From contig VHCO01000032.1 of the NCBI GenBank assembly GCA_016871715.1, positions 1-45,594 of the forward strand: a stretch of DNA of 45,594 nucleotides, in the 5' to 3' direction. Position 1 is the stretch's first letter; every line of letters starts with the position of its first letter. This document shows positions 1-7,593 of this stretch, piece by piece. Source of the stretch: Verrucomicrobiota bacterium (lineage in GTDB: Bacteria; Verrucomicrobiota; Verrucomicrobiia; Limisphaerales; J093). A model generated the notes under the pieces. That model made no database searches. It saw only the letters and a list, made by a program, of their open reading frames with translations, and had not been told where the DNA came from. Both the position numbers and the translations under genes were made by a program.

Positions 1-190
1 GAGGACGGCCAACGGGGACGGTCATCGTCCGGCGCGCAGAGGACTGCGCGCCCTACCGCGGATGACCGGAAGGTAGTACCGCGGATGACCGGAAGGTAGG
101 GCGGGCTGTCCCAGCACGCCGCCGAGGACGGCCAACGGGGACGGTCATCGTCCGGCGCAGCGGACTGCGTGCCCTACCGTGGATTGGCAG
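1..190. repeat. Two-copy intergenic hairpin repeat with tandem 21-23 bp spacer repeat
   Basis: A 35-base block at 1-35 recurs exactly at 124-158. Each copy contains a dyad GGACG-GTCAT-CGTCC and is followed by a second hairpin-forming block: GGCGCGCAG-AGGA-CTGCGCGCC in the left copy, and a shorter imperfect version (GGCGCAG, CTGCGTGCC) in the right copy. Between the copies the motif ACCGCGGATGACCGGAAGGT is present twice in tandem (about 56-98). The block lies just downstream of the stop of the minus-strand gene at 207 and runs off the left edge, so its full extent is unknown. It resembles REP/BIME-type extragenic palindromes in organisation; no coding potential is apparent. Confidence 0.75.
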
Positions 191-206
191 CCCAGCGGGG
201 TGAGCC

Positions 207-1100
207 TCAACGAGTTGGGCTGCCGTACTTTCGGACGAAGTCGATGCACTGGGTGACCTCGGGGACGTTGTTCTCCCAGTTGCGCTCGTACTCGATCGAG
301 ATGTTGCCCGTGAAGCCTTGGGCCTTGAGTTCGTCCAGGCAGGCCTTGATGTCGGCCACGCCTTCGCCGAAGGGTACATCGTGACCCCGGCCGTACGCGT
401 TCTTGTCTTTGAGGTGCGCGCTCACGATGCGCCCTTTGAGGACCTGAAGGCAGTAGACCGGGTTGAGGCCTGACGTGCACCAATGGCCCGTGTCGGCGCA
501 GGCCCCGATGCGCGCATCGCGCCCTTCGACCAGCGCCATGATGTAGTGGGGGTCCCAGACGCGGTAGTTGGGATTCTTCGGTTGGCGCGGATGATTGTGG
601 TACGCCACTGCCACGTCGTACTCCTTGACCAACTTCTCGATGGTGTCGATGGCGTCGGTCGACTCGGTGGTGATCGCCCGGATCCCCAACTTCTTCGCAA
701 AGGCGAAAACCTTGCGGGCGCTGGCCTCGTCGACGGGAATGCTGACCACCCCGTAGTTCACCGCTTTGACCCTGTGCTGCGCCAGCTTGGCTTGCACGGC
801 TGCGACCGTCTCGCCACTGGCGTTGTGGTCCCAGGTCACCGTCGGTTGCTCTTTGCTGAGCTTCTGGCCTGGATAGAACTCGATCACTTTGCCACCCGCT
901 TGAGCCGTTTTCTCGATCGCCTCGAAAACGGTGAAGCGGTTGAAGGTGTATGCCTGGCAGCCCATGGCGAACCCACCGGTGTGGTACTCGGCGGGGATGG
1001 CGGGTTGTGCCCAGAGGGCGAAAGAGCTCGCGCCGCAGGCCAGGGCGGCCACTGCCAAGCCGTGTCGAGCCGCAGAGGGGATCCAGGTGCTCATGTTCAT
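207..1100 (-). CDS. Secreted sugar phosphate isomerase/epimerase-like TIM-barrel protein
   Basis: A 297-residue protein of the xylose-isomerase-like TIM-barrel superfamily (AP endonuclease 2 fold), whose members isomerise or epimerise sugars at a divalent metal. The frame is open upstream, but I place the start at the ATG at 1100 because it leads straight into a signal peptide (residues about 1-32, hydrophobic AVAALACGASSFALWAQ), implying export. Barrel motifs are visible: AYHNHP, CADTGHW, SAHLKD and SIEYE, supplying the His/Asp/Glu residues that bind metal in this family. The substrate cannot be read from the sequence. It stands alone: a hairpin repeat follows its stop, and a long non-coding stretch with another repeat precedes it. 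No convincing Shine-Dalgarno sequence is seen. Fold assignment is firm, the specific reaction unknown. Confidence 0.85.
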   Translation of the reverse strand: MNMSTWIPSAARHGLAVAALACGASSFALWAQPAIPAEYHTGGFAMGCQAYTFNRFTVFEAIEKTAQAGGKVIEFYPGQKLSKEQPTVTWDHNASGETVAAVQAKLAQHRVKAVNYGVVSIPVDEASARKVFAFAKKLGIRAITTESTDAIDTIEKLVKEYDVAVAYHNHPRQPKNPNYRVWDPHYIMALVEGRDARIGACADTGHWCTSGLNPVYCLQVLKGRIVSAHLKDKNAYGRGHDVPFGEGVADIKACLDELKAQGFTGNISIEYERNWENNVPEVTQCIDFVRKYGSPTR

Positions 1101-1274
1101 AAGGTATGGGTGTGCGTTCGTGTCGCGGTTTGTGCTTCCAGGCGCAGTAGTTGCTCGCCTTGGCCAACCAGCATGAAGATCAGTCTCGCGAATGCAAGCC
1201 GCTTTGTCGCTTTGTCGCAACCCTGACCGTGGGGTTCTGTTGTTCATCGGCCATTCCCTCCCGAACCCTCAGGG

Positions 1275-1390
1275 AGGTGGAGCGCGGACGATCACGCCCA
1301 CCAAGCGGATCTGACGATCCGCGCCCGACAGGGAGCCTACCGGGTTTCACCCGCGATGGCAGCCCTCAAGCACCTCGCTAAGGATTGGGG
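1275..1390 (+). repeat. Dispersed twin-hairpin repeat, copy 1
   Basis: This about 115-base element is shared with 35924-36040, with 45071-45183 (minus) and partly with 22089-22150. It opens with GGAGCGCGGACG. A first weak hairpin (GCGGACG-ATCA-CGCCCAC here) is followed by a perfect one, GCGGATC-TGAC-GATCCGC at about 1305-1322. A conserved tail then runs through GGGAGCCTACCGGGTTTCAC and GATGGCAGCCCTCAAGCACC. It lies upstream of the minus-strand sugar-isomerase-like gene. Confidence 0.85.
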
Positions 1391-1556
1391 TACCTTAGAA
1401 GTCCGAATTCAGAGCGGAGGATGGTATCGATTGTGCTTTTAAAGGGCGTGTGGCGGTGTTCACATGGGCCGTTGAAGTTGGTGGCGCTCGGGTGCGGGTT
1501 TGGGTTTGTGCTGTGTGGGCGGCCGCAGCAGGGGTCAGCGCCAGGGGGCAGTGAAG

Positions 1557-1571
1557 GTGTCATTGTGACAC
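1557..1571. promoter_or_regulatory. Possible operator dyad
   Basis: A perfect inverted repeat, GTGTCA-TTG-TGACAC, sits in otherwise non-coding DNA about 240 bases before the VTC gene. Dyads of this spacing often bind dimeric helix-turn-helix regulators. No cognate regulator is encoded nearby and no overlapping promoter is evident, so the role is speculative. Confidence 0.25.
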
Positions 1572-1813
1572 AGTCTGACGGTGAGTGCTGACGCCAGGCG
1601 AAGCGAAGGAAGGGAAGTGATGGCTGCTGGAATTCAGGTGCCGATGGGGCATGCGACCGCACATGCCAGAGAGAGACGGTGGCGAGGTGCCGGGACCTGG
1701 TCTGAGCGGACGTCAGGGCATTTGGCGCGGGTGCGCCTGAGCAAGAGCCGGGTGTTCTCGGGCAGTTTTCTTGTGTAAGTGGTTGATGACAAGCTTTTAA
1801 AGTGGTTTGAACG

Positions 1814-2641
1814 ATGGGTGTCGATCGGCTCCAACTGCAGCGGCTCGAGCTGAAGTACATCATCAGCGAAGAGACCGCCCTCGCGGTGCGCGAGTTTGTC
1901 CGGGCGTACCTGAGCATCGACGAGTACGGGTTGGCCCAGCCAGATCTGGCCTACGCGATCCATAGTCTGTACCTCGACTCGCCCCGTCTGAAGACGTACT
2001 GGGACACGATCAACGGCGACAAGAACCGGTACAAGCTGCGCATCCGCTACTACGATGACCAACCGGACTCGCCGGTCTTTTTCGAGATCAAGCGCCGGGT
2101 CAACGATGCGATTCTCAAGCAGCGTGCGGGTGTCCACCGATGGGCGGTGGCGGATTTGGTTGCGGGATTTGTCCCCGGATTAGATTGCTTGTTTTCGCGG
2201 CAGCCGAACCACTTGGCGGCGCTGGAGCGGTTCATCGAGTTGGTGTTGACCATCCACGCGCGGCCGGTGGCCCATGTGTGTTATCGGCGTGAGGCCTGGG
2301 TGAGCGAGCAGGACAACTCGGTGCGCGTGACGATGGACCGTCAGGTGCGCGTCCAGCCGCAGTTCGAGCCCTCACTCGGGGTGGTGTTGGCTCATCCGGC
2401 CAGTCCCTTCGGGGCGGACGTGATTCTCGAACTCAAGTTTACGGGGCGATTTCCGAATTGGTTTAGCGAGTTGGTGCGGGTCTTCGGGCTGACGCGAACC
2501 TCGGCGGCGAAGTACGCGGATGGGGTGGCGGAGATTGGCGAAGAGGTATTCTATGCGGGGCTGAACGATGCCAGCGATGTGGCGCCGGCGCGCGGCCGGC
2601 GGTCGAATATGGCGTGGACAAAGCGGGCGGTGATGGGGTAA
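1814..2641 (+). CDS. VTC domain-containing polyphosphate polymerase
   Basis: A 275-residue protein made almost entirely of a VTC domain, the tunnel-shaped fold of the catalytic subunit (Vtc4) of the yeast vacuolar transporter chaperone, which makes polyphosphate from ATP. Family motifs appear in order: ELKY (12-15), the basic strand RYKLRIRYY (72-80), EIKRR (91-95) with K102 and R104, YRREAW (158-162), VRVTMDR (170-176), LELKF (205-209) and SAAKYADG (230-237). The arginines, lysines and acidic residues that hold phosphate and metal are therefore present. There is no signal peptide or membrane segment, so it probably works on the cytoplasmic face, perhaps docked on the DUF4956 protein encoded 21 bases downstream. 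No strong ribosome site precedes the ATG. Polymerase activity is inferred from the family; some bacterial VTC proteins have no assigned function. Confidence 0.9.
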   Translation: MGVDRLQLQRLELKYIISEETALAVREFVRAYLSIDEYGLAQPDLAYAIHSLYLDSPRLKTYWDTINGDKNRYKLRIRYYDDQPDSPVFFEIKRRVNDAILKQRAGVHRWAVADLVAGFVPGLDCLFSRQPNHLAALERFIELVLTIHARPVAHVCYRREAWVSEQDNSVRVTMDRQVRVQPQFEPSLGVVLAHPASPFGADVILELKFTGRFPNWFSELVRVFGLTRTSAAKYADGVAEIGEEVFYAGLNDASDVAPARGRRSNMAWTKRAVMG

Positions 2642-2662
2642 ACGTGGTGAGTTGACCACCGT

Positions 2663-3346
2663 ATGACGGACTGGCTGTTTCGGGGAGATTATGCCGCGGT
2701 GCCGGTGAACGTGCCGGTGCTCTTGCTGGCGTTGTTGCTGGCCTTTGTCTGCGGCCAGATGATTGCGTGGGTCTATATGCTGACCCACAGCGGTTTGTCG
2801 TACTCGCGTTCGTTCGTCAGTTCGCTGGTCGTTCTGCCGGTGCTCACCGCCGGCGTCATGATGGTGCTGGCCAACAACTTGATCACTGCCTTTGGCATGA
2901 TGGCCGTCTTCGCCATCGTGCGTTTCCGCAACATTCTGCGGGACACGCTCGACACGACCTACGTTCTCTGCGGCCTGGTCATGGGGATGGCGTGTGGCAC
3001 CCAGCGCTTCCCGGTCGCGGTCGTCGTCTGCCTCCTGATCGTGCTGATCATGGTCTACCTCTGGTTCACGGGCTTCGGCAGCCGGCACCGGTACGACATC
3101 ATCCTCAACCTGAGCTGGGCGCGGCCAACGGGCGAGTTGGCGCAGGTCCGGACCTTATTGGACCGGCACAGCCGCCGGGCCCACTGCACGAGCCAGCGCT
3201 CGAACGCGGCGGGGGGGGTTGACCTCTCGTACCGCGTGTTGTTGCGGGACCCAGCGCGGCTGGACGACTTGCTCAAAGAGCTGGACGCCACGGCCGGGGT
3301 CGAGCGCTACAGCAGCGTCCCGGCCCAGGACGAATCCGAGATTTAG
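2663..3346 (+). CDS. DUF4956 family membrane protein
   Basis: A 227-residue protein with hydrophobic segments at about residues 13-35, 48-70, 72-90 and 110-133, followed by a soluble tail of about 90 residues. It matches the DUF4956 family: the segment TAFGMMAVFAIVRFRN followed by RDTLDTTYVLCGLVMGMA is its signature, and the family is usually encoded beside VTC-domain proteins. The biochemical role is unknown. The context suggests a membrane anchor or channel partner for the polyphosphate polymerase. The C-terminal tail (VDLSYRVLLRDPARLDDLLKEL) looks like a small alpha/beta domain facing the cytoplasm. It starts 21 bases after the VTC stop and ends 3 bases before the HlyD-like start, so the three genes form a tight operon. 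Confidence 0.85.
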   Translation: MTDWLFRGDYAAVPVNVPVLLLALLLAFVCGQMIAWVYMLTHSGLSYSRSFVSSLVVLPVLTAGVMMVLANNLITAFGMMAVFAIVRFRNILRDTLDTTYVLCGLVMGMACGTQRFPVAVVVCLLIVLIMVYLWFTGFGSRHRYDIILNLSWARPTGELAQVRTLLDRHSRRAHCTSQRSNAAGGVDLSYRVLLRDPARLDDLLKELDATAGVERYSSVPAQDESEI

Positions 3347-3349
3347 CTG

Positions 3350-4492
3350 ATGGAACGACTTCCGCCCATCCCCATTCCGCTGTCCCGACGCTGGCGCGAG
3401 TTCCGGCACACATTTCTGCCGCTGGTGGTCTTCGCCGTGGTGGTCACGGTTGTGGTTCGGATCTGGCTGCAAGACGTGATGCCGCCCACCTTGATCGGCG
3501 AGGTCGAGGCCATCCGCGCCAATGTGTCCAGTACCCAAGCGGGTCGGCTGGCACGCCTGGATGTGGGGCAGTTCAGCCAGGTCCGAGCCGGCGACCCGGT
3601 TGCGCAAGTGATTACGACGGACCCGGCGGTCCTGCAAGCGACCTTGGCGGTCATCCAGGCCGAGGTCGAACTGCTGCGGGCGGGGACCGATCCGGTGCTC
3701 AATAAGGAACGCAACCAACTGGATTTCGAGCGGCTCAGGCTCGATCTGCTCACGGAGCGCGTCCAGTTGGCCACCAGCAAAATCCACCTGCAATACGCCG
3801 AGGCCGAGCTCGAGCGCGTCAACAAGTTGTATCGGGGCGAGGGTTTTACTAACATCGCCTCCCAAGCCGAATACGACCTCGCCTTGCGCAACCAGCAAGC
3901 CCTCCAGGCCGAGATCGCCGAACGTAGCCGGCTCGTCGGTCAGACCGAGAGTGGCCTGGCCCGGTTCCGGTTGGCCAGCGCGGACTCGGTCGAGCGGGAC
4001 CCGGACACGCTGAGGGCGGCCATCGCCTTGCAGGAACAGAAGGTCAAGCTGGCCGAGGCGCAGTTGCGCCCGGTCACCCTGAACTCGCCGATCGAAGGCA
4101 CGGTGAGCATGATTTACCGGCGCTCGGGCGAGAACGTGGGAGCTGGCGAGCCGATTCTGACGATTGTGGCCGGGAGCGACCGGATTATCGGGTACATCCT
4201 GCCCCCGGTCCAAGTCGAGCCGACGGTCGGCATGGCGGTCGAGGTGCGGTCGCGTGGCCCGCGGCGGGAAAGCGCCCGAGCCACGATCACGCATGTGGGG
4301 GAGCACATGGAATTGATCATGCCCACGTTGCTCTCTCAGGTTGGGAACCGAGCCTCGGGCCTGGATAGCCTCGGTCTCGATCGGGCCAACCGGGCCTTGG
4401 CGGTGGGGCTTCCCTTGGCGGTCAGTCGGCCTGCGGGCCTGCGGTTGCGGCACGGCGAGTTCGTCGATCTGCGCCTGCTGCCGCAAGAGTAG
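3350..4492 (+). CDS. HlyD-like periplasmic adaptor (membrane fusion) protein
   Basis: A 380-residue protein with one N-terminal membrane anchor (residues about 22-43) and a periplasmic body typical of the HlyD/EmrA-type adaptors that bridge inner-membrane transporters to the outer membrane. After the anchor comes the first half of a biotinyl-lipoyl-like domain (GEVEAIRANVSSTQAGRL), then a long coiled-coil hairpin (about 95-235, rich in Ala/Glu/Leu/Gln), the second lipoyl half (NSPIEGTVSMIYRRSGENVG) and a beta-barrel region (IIGYILPPVQVEPTVGM). It begins 3 bases after the DUF4956 stop, so coupling is likely. No ABC or MFS transporter is beside it, so the partner is unclear. A link to export or anchoring of polyphosphate or a polyanionic polymer is only a guess from context. 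Confidence 0.85.
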   Translation: MERLPPIPIPLSRRWREFRHTFLPLVVFAVVVTVVVRIWLQDVMPPTLIGEVEAIRANVSSTQAGRLARLDVGQFSQVRAGDPVAQVITTDPAVLQATLAVIQAEVELLRAGTDPVLNKERNQLDFERLRLDLLTERVQLATSKIHLQYAEAELERVNKLYRGEGFTNIASQAEYDLALRNQQALQAEIAERSRLVGQTESGLARFRLASADSVERDPDTLRAAIALQEQKVKLAEAQLRPVTLNSPIEGTVSMIYRRSGENVGAGEPILTIVAGSDRIIGYILPPVQVEPTVGMAVEVRSRGPRRESARATITHVGEHMELIMPTLLSQVGNRASGLDSLGLDRANRALAVGLPLAVSRPAGLRLRHGEFVDLRLLPQE

Positions 4493-4621
4493 GCCCGGAA
4501 GGCGGGAGCGCAGGCGGACGTCGCTGGTTCAGGATCCGAGGCCTGGGTCGAAGTGGGGGAGGGCAAGGGGCGTGTCGCTCGGAGCTTGCGGCGAGTTCTG
4601 GCTCGCGCCATCATTCCTGCC

Positions 4622-5584
4622 GTGCACATTCCGGACGGGTTCCTAGACGCAAAGACCTGTGTCGCCACGTATTGTCTGGCGGGGGCGGGATTGACTTGGG
4701 CGGCACGCCAGACCGCGGCGGTGTGGAATGACCGCACCATTCCGTTGGTGGGGGTGATGTCCGCGTTCGTGTTCGCGGGTCAGATGGTGAATTTCCCGGT
4801 CGCGGGAGGGACCTCGGGGCATTTGTTGGGGGGGGTGCTGGCTGCGGTGCTGCTCGGGCCGGCGGCGTCGGCGGCTGCTATGGCGACCGTGCTGGTCGTG
4901 CAGTGTGTGCTCTTTCAGGACGGCGGGGTCACGGCTTTGGGGGCGAACGTGTTCAACTTGGGCTTGGTTGGGGTGTGGGGTGGTTACCTGACCTATCGCG
5001 GCTTGCGGCGTCTGTGGCCGGGGCACAGGGGGTTGATGTTCAGCACGGGAGTGGCAGCCTGGTTTTCGGTCGTCTTGGCGGCGGCTCTCTGTGGTCTGGA
5101 ACTGGCGGCCTCGGCGACGGCCCCGCTGGCGATCGTGGTGCCGGCCATGACGTTGGCCCATGCGGTGATTGGCCTCGGCGAAGCCGCAATCACGGTCGCC
5201 GTGCTCTCGTTCATCGTGAAGGTGCGGCCGGATTTGTTCTACGAACCGGCGGGCGCCCCGCGGGCGCCGTTGACCCATGGGGCCGTTGTGGGTTACGGCT
5301 TGGCCGGCAGCGTCGGTGTGGCGTTGCTGCTGGCGCCCTGGGCGTCTAGTTGGCCGGACGGTTTGGAGCGGGTGGCGGAACGTTTCGGGTTTGCCGAGCG
5401 GACGACGGCGTACTTGCCGGCACCCTTAGCCGACTACAGCATTCCCGGGATCGATTCGCCGGCGGTCGCGGCGGGCGTGTCCGGACTGTTGGGATTGCTG
5501 CTGGTGTTTGGCGTCTCGTGGCTGGTTGGGCGTGCGCTGGTGCGTTGGCTGCGGCGGGAACGCTCCCCGGCGAGAATGGAGTGA
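4622..5584 (+). CDS. cbiM: CbiM-type cobalt/nickel ECF transporter substrate-binding membrane protein with PDGLE tail
   Basis: The S component of a cobalt or nickel energy-coupling-factor importer, 320 residues. I place the start at the GTG at 4622 because it gives the family N-terminus MHIPDGFLD, in which the N-terminal Met-His region binds the metal; longer frames would bury it. The CbiM core spans about 1-200, including GQMVNFPVAGGTSGHLLGG with conserved Asn and His. Residues about 235-320 form a second module with PDGLERVAERFGFAER and a final membrane helix, matching the PDGLE/CbiN-like domain that is often a separate small subunit. Co versus Ni cannot be told. The next gene (CbiQ) overlaps it by GTGA. 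No cobalamin riboswitch is recognisable in the 129-base gap upstream. Confidence 0.9.
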   Translation: MHIPDGFLDAKTCVATYCLAGAGLTWAARQTAAVWNDRTIPLVGVMSAFVFAGQMVNFPVAGGTSGHLLGGVLAAVLLGPAASAAAMATVLVVQCVLFQDGGVTALGANVFNLGLVGVWGGYLTYRGLRRLWPGHRGLMFSTGVAAWFSVVLAAALCGLELAASATAPLAIVVPAMTLAHAVIGLGEAAITVAVLSFIVKVRPDLFYEPAGAPRAPLTHGAVVGYGLAGSVGVALLLAPWASSWPDGLERVAERFGFAERTTAYLPAPLADYSIPGIDSPAVAAGVSGLLGLLLVFGVSWLVGRALVRWLRRERSPARME

Positions 5585-6207
5585 GCCGGCCGACTCCAGC
5601 CGCGGCGTGGGTTGCCGAGCCGAGCCTGGCTGTCGAGCCGAGGTTGGCGGCCGTGCGGATCTTGCTGGGGTTGGCCTGGGTGTTCCTCATCGCGTTGTGG
5701 CCGCCCCAGCGATGGGGCTGGCACGCCGTCTCGGTCGGATTGCTCGTGGCGCTGACCCTGCACCTGCGGGTGGGTTTCCGTGCCCTGTTGCGCCGGTGGG
5801 CGGTGCTGTGGTTTCTGGCGGCGTTGATGTCCCTCGGCTTGTGGGGGCAACCCGGTTGGGGTTTGCGCACGGCAAACCTGTTTCTCAAGTCCAGCTTGTG
5901 TCTGTGGACCGTGAGCCTGGTCGTTCATTCGCTCGGGCTGCAAGGCCTGCTGGCCGGTTTGCGGCATTTGCGTGTGCCGCGGCTCTGGACTGAAACGCTT
6001 TCCTTCTGGGGCCGCTACTCGGGCGTGCTCGGGGAGGAGTGGGATCGGCTGCAGTTGGCCCGCCGAGCTCGCGCGATCGACGACTCGCGCCGGCAGAGGT
6101 TCGCCGTGTTGACCCGCCTGTTGGGGGTGCTGTTCATCCGGGCTTACGAGCGCGCGGAGCAGGTGCACCACGCGATGCTCGCCCGCGGCTACCGCGAGGG
6201 CGATTGA
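5581..6207 (+). CDS. cbiQ: CbiQ/EcfT-type ECF transporter transmembrane component
   Basis: The membrane scaffold subunit of the metal ECF importer, linking the substrate-binding protein to the ATPases. I choose the GTG at 5581, which overlaps the cbiM stop as GTGA and gives 208 residues; the frame is open further upstream inside cbiM. Hydrophobic segments occur at about 22-38, 44-60, 70-90 and 98-125. The C-terminal part carries the coupling helices, including the family motif RAYERAEQVHHAMLARGY, whose Ala-Arg-Gly contacts the ATPase. No CbiO/EcfA ATPase follows: the next gene is convergent cca, beginning at the very next base. The ATPase must be encoded elsewhere if the system works. Length is slightly short for the family. 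Confidence 0.87.
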   Translation: MSRPTPAAAWVAEPSLAVEPRLAAVRILLGLAWVFLIALWPPQRWGWHAVSVGLLVALTLHLRVGFRALLRRWAVLWFLAALMSLGLWGQPGWGLRTANLFLKSSLCLWTVSLVVHSLGLQGLLAGLRHLRVPRLWTETLSFWGRYSGVLGEEWDRLQLARRARAIDDSRRQRFAVLTRLLGVLFIRAYERAEQVHHAMLARGYREGD

Positions 6208-7572
6208 TCACGCATCGGTTGCGGACGAACGCGGGCGGGGGGTGGCCAGGCGCTCGGTGACCCAGGCTAACGCCTCGGCGCGTGTGCACAGCTCGTCCAG
6301 GAGCTGCTTTTCGCGCACTTCGGCCAGCAGCGCGCCCAGCGCTGGTCCCGGGGCCATCCCCAGTGCTAGCAAATCCTGACCCCGGATCAGGGGCGGCCGG
6401 ACGTCCGGTGGGCGCGCCAGCTCGGCCGCTTGCTGCCGCAGGAACTCGTAGTGGTCGAGTCGGCCATGACTGCCGAGGCAATCGAGCCGGTGCAACGCCA
6501 ATTCGAGTGGAAAGGTGGGACGCAGCAGGAGCCGGCGCAGGGTCGACTTGCGCATGCGCAGCACGTCTTTGAACTGCATGTGGTGGCGAACCGCGGCGAC
6601 GATCTCTTCGCTCAGCCGCTTGGGAAAGCGAAGGCGCTCGAGTCGTACCGCCGCCAGATCGGCACCGACCCGGTCATGGTCTGGAAACCGCGGCGTGCCG
6701 GTGCTGGGGGCGGGCGTGGCGGTGGGAGGCTTGCCGATGTCGTGCAACAACGCCGCCCACGTCAAGGCGACCGACGCATCGGCGGGCAAGTGCTCGAGCA
6801 CCAGCCGCACGTGCTCATAGACGTCCCCCTCGGGATGGTATTGGCTGGGCTGGGCGCACCCGATGCCGGAGGCGACCTCGGGTAGCACGTGGGTGAGCAG
6901 GCCACTGGAACGGAGCAGGTCCAAACCGCGCGCGGCGTGGGGAGGCCGGAACAGCTTCAAGAGCTCGTCCCGAACCCGCTCGGCGCTCATCCGTTGGATA
7001 CTCGGGGCGAGCTGACGCACCGCGGCGAAGGTGGCTGACTCGAACGCGAACCCGAGCTGCGCGGCAAACCGCACGGCGCGCAGGATCCGTAGGCGATCTT
7101 CCGTGAGCCGCTCCTCCGGGCGACCGATGGTCCGGATGATGCGGGCATTCAAATCGCCCAGGCCCCCCACCCAGTCATGCAGTTGGCCCGTTACGGGATC
7201 GTAGAACAATCCGTTGATGGTGAAGTCGCGCCGGGCCGCATCCGTGCGCGCGTCGCTGAAGACGACCGTGGTGGGTCGCCGGCCATCCGCGTAGTCGGCC
7301 TCCTGGCGGAACGTCGCCACCTGAATCGAGCAGCCCTCCGCGATCACCAGGACCACGCCGAACTGGCGTCCCACGGGGACCGTGTGGGCGAAGAGGCTTT
7401 CCACCTCCTCAGGCCGAGCGGAGGTGGCAATGTCGTAATCCTCCGGCTCGCGGCCGAGCAGCCGGTCGCGCACGCAGCCGCCGACCCAGAAGGCCGCATG
7501 ACCGGCTGCTTGTAGGCGACGCACGATGGCGGCGGCCTGCGCCTGGCGCGAGTCGGTCGAGTCGGAGGTCAT
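6208..7572 (-). CDS. cca: CCA tRNA nucleotidyltransferase (class II) with HD domain
   Basis: This 454-residue enzyme builds or repairs the 3' CCA end of tRNAs from CTP and ATP; poly(A) polymerases share the fold and are the alternative. The head domain has WVGGCVRDRLLG (29-40) and the metal aspartates in EPEDYDIAT (D45, D47). RRDFTINGL (114-122) and EDRLRILRAVRFAAQLGF (158-175) follow, the latter belonging to the nucleotide-selecting neck. A C-terminal HD domain is present (LLHDIGKPP, then DHDRVGA and VRHHM), a module linked to phosphohydrolase activity in some family members. The gene is last in a minus-strand run beginning with rpsU and lies 21 bases after the flippase-like gene. Its stop abuts the cbiQ stop tail to tail. 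Confidence 0.92.
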   Translation of the reverse strand: MTSDSTDSRQAQAAAIVRRLQAAGHAAFWVGGCVRDRLLGREPEDYDIATSARPEEVESLFAHTVPVGRQFGVVLVIAEGCSIQVATFRQEADYADGRRPTTVVFSDARTDAARRDFTINGLFYDPVTGQLHDWVGGLGDLNARIIRTIGRPEERLTEDRLRILRAVRFAAQLGFAFESATFAAVRQLAPSIQRMSAERVRDELLKLFRPPHAARGLDLLRSSGLLTHVLPEVASGIGCAQPSQYHPEGDVYEHVRLVLEHLPADASVALTWAALLHDIGKPPTATPAPSTGTPRFPDHDRVGADLAAVRLERLRFPKRLSEEIVAAVRHHMQFKDVLRMRKSTLRRLLLRPTFPLELALHRLDCLGSHGRLDHYEFLRQQAAELARPPDVRPPLIRGQDLLALGMAPGPALGALLAEVREKQLLDELCTRAEALAWVTERLATPRPRSSATDA

Positions 7573-7593
7573 GGCCCGCGCAGAACGCCACCC

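Larger units (their letters stand above)
1101..1813. other. Long intergenic region with a dispersed repeat and possible operator
   Basis: No convincing gene lies here; open frames on both strands are short and lack family features. The stretch holds repeat copy 1 (1275-1390), a perfect dyad GTGTCA-TTG-TGACAC at 1557-1571, and two copies of the palindrome-like decamer GCTTTTAAAG at 1435-1444 and 1793-1802, the second ending 11 bases before the VTC gene start. These may belong to the promoter region of the polyphosphate polymerase operon, but no clear -35/-10 pair can be picked. Confidence 0.5.

Noticed and set aside
4493..4621. A cobalamin or nickel/cobalt riboswitch ahead of cbiM
   Set aside because: The gap is only 129 bases and I could not find the conserved boxes of either class.
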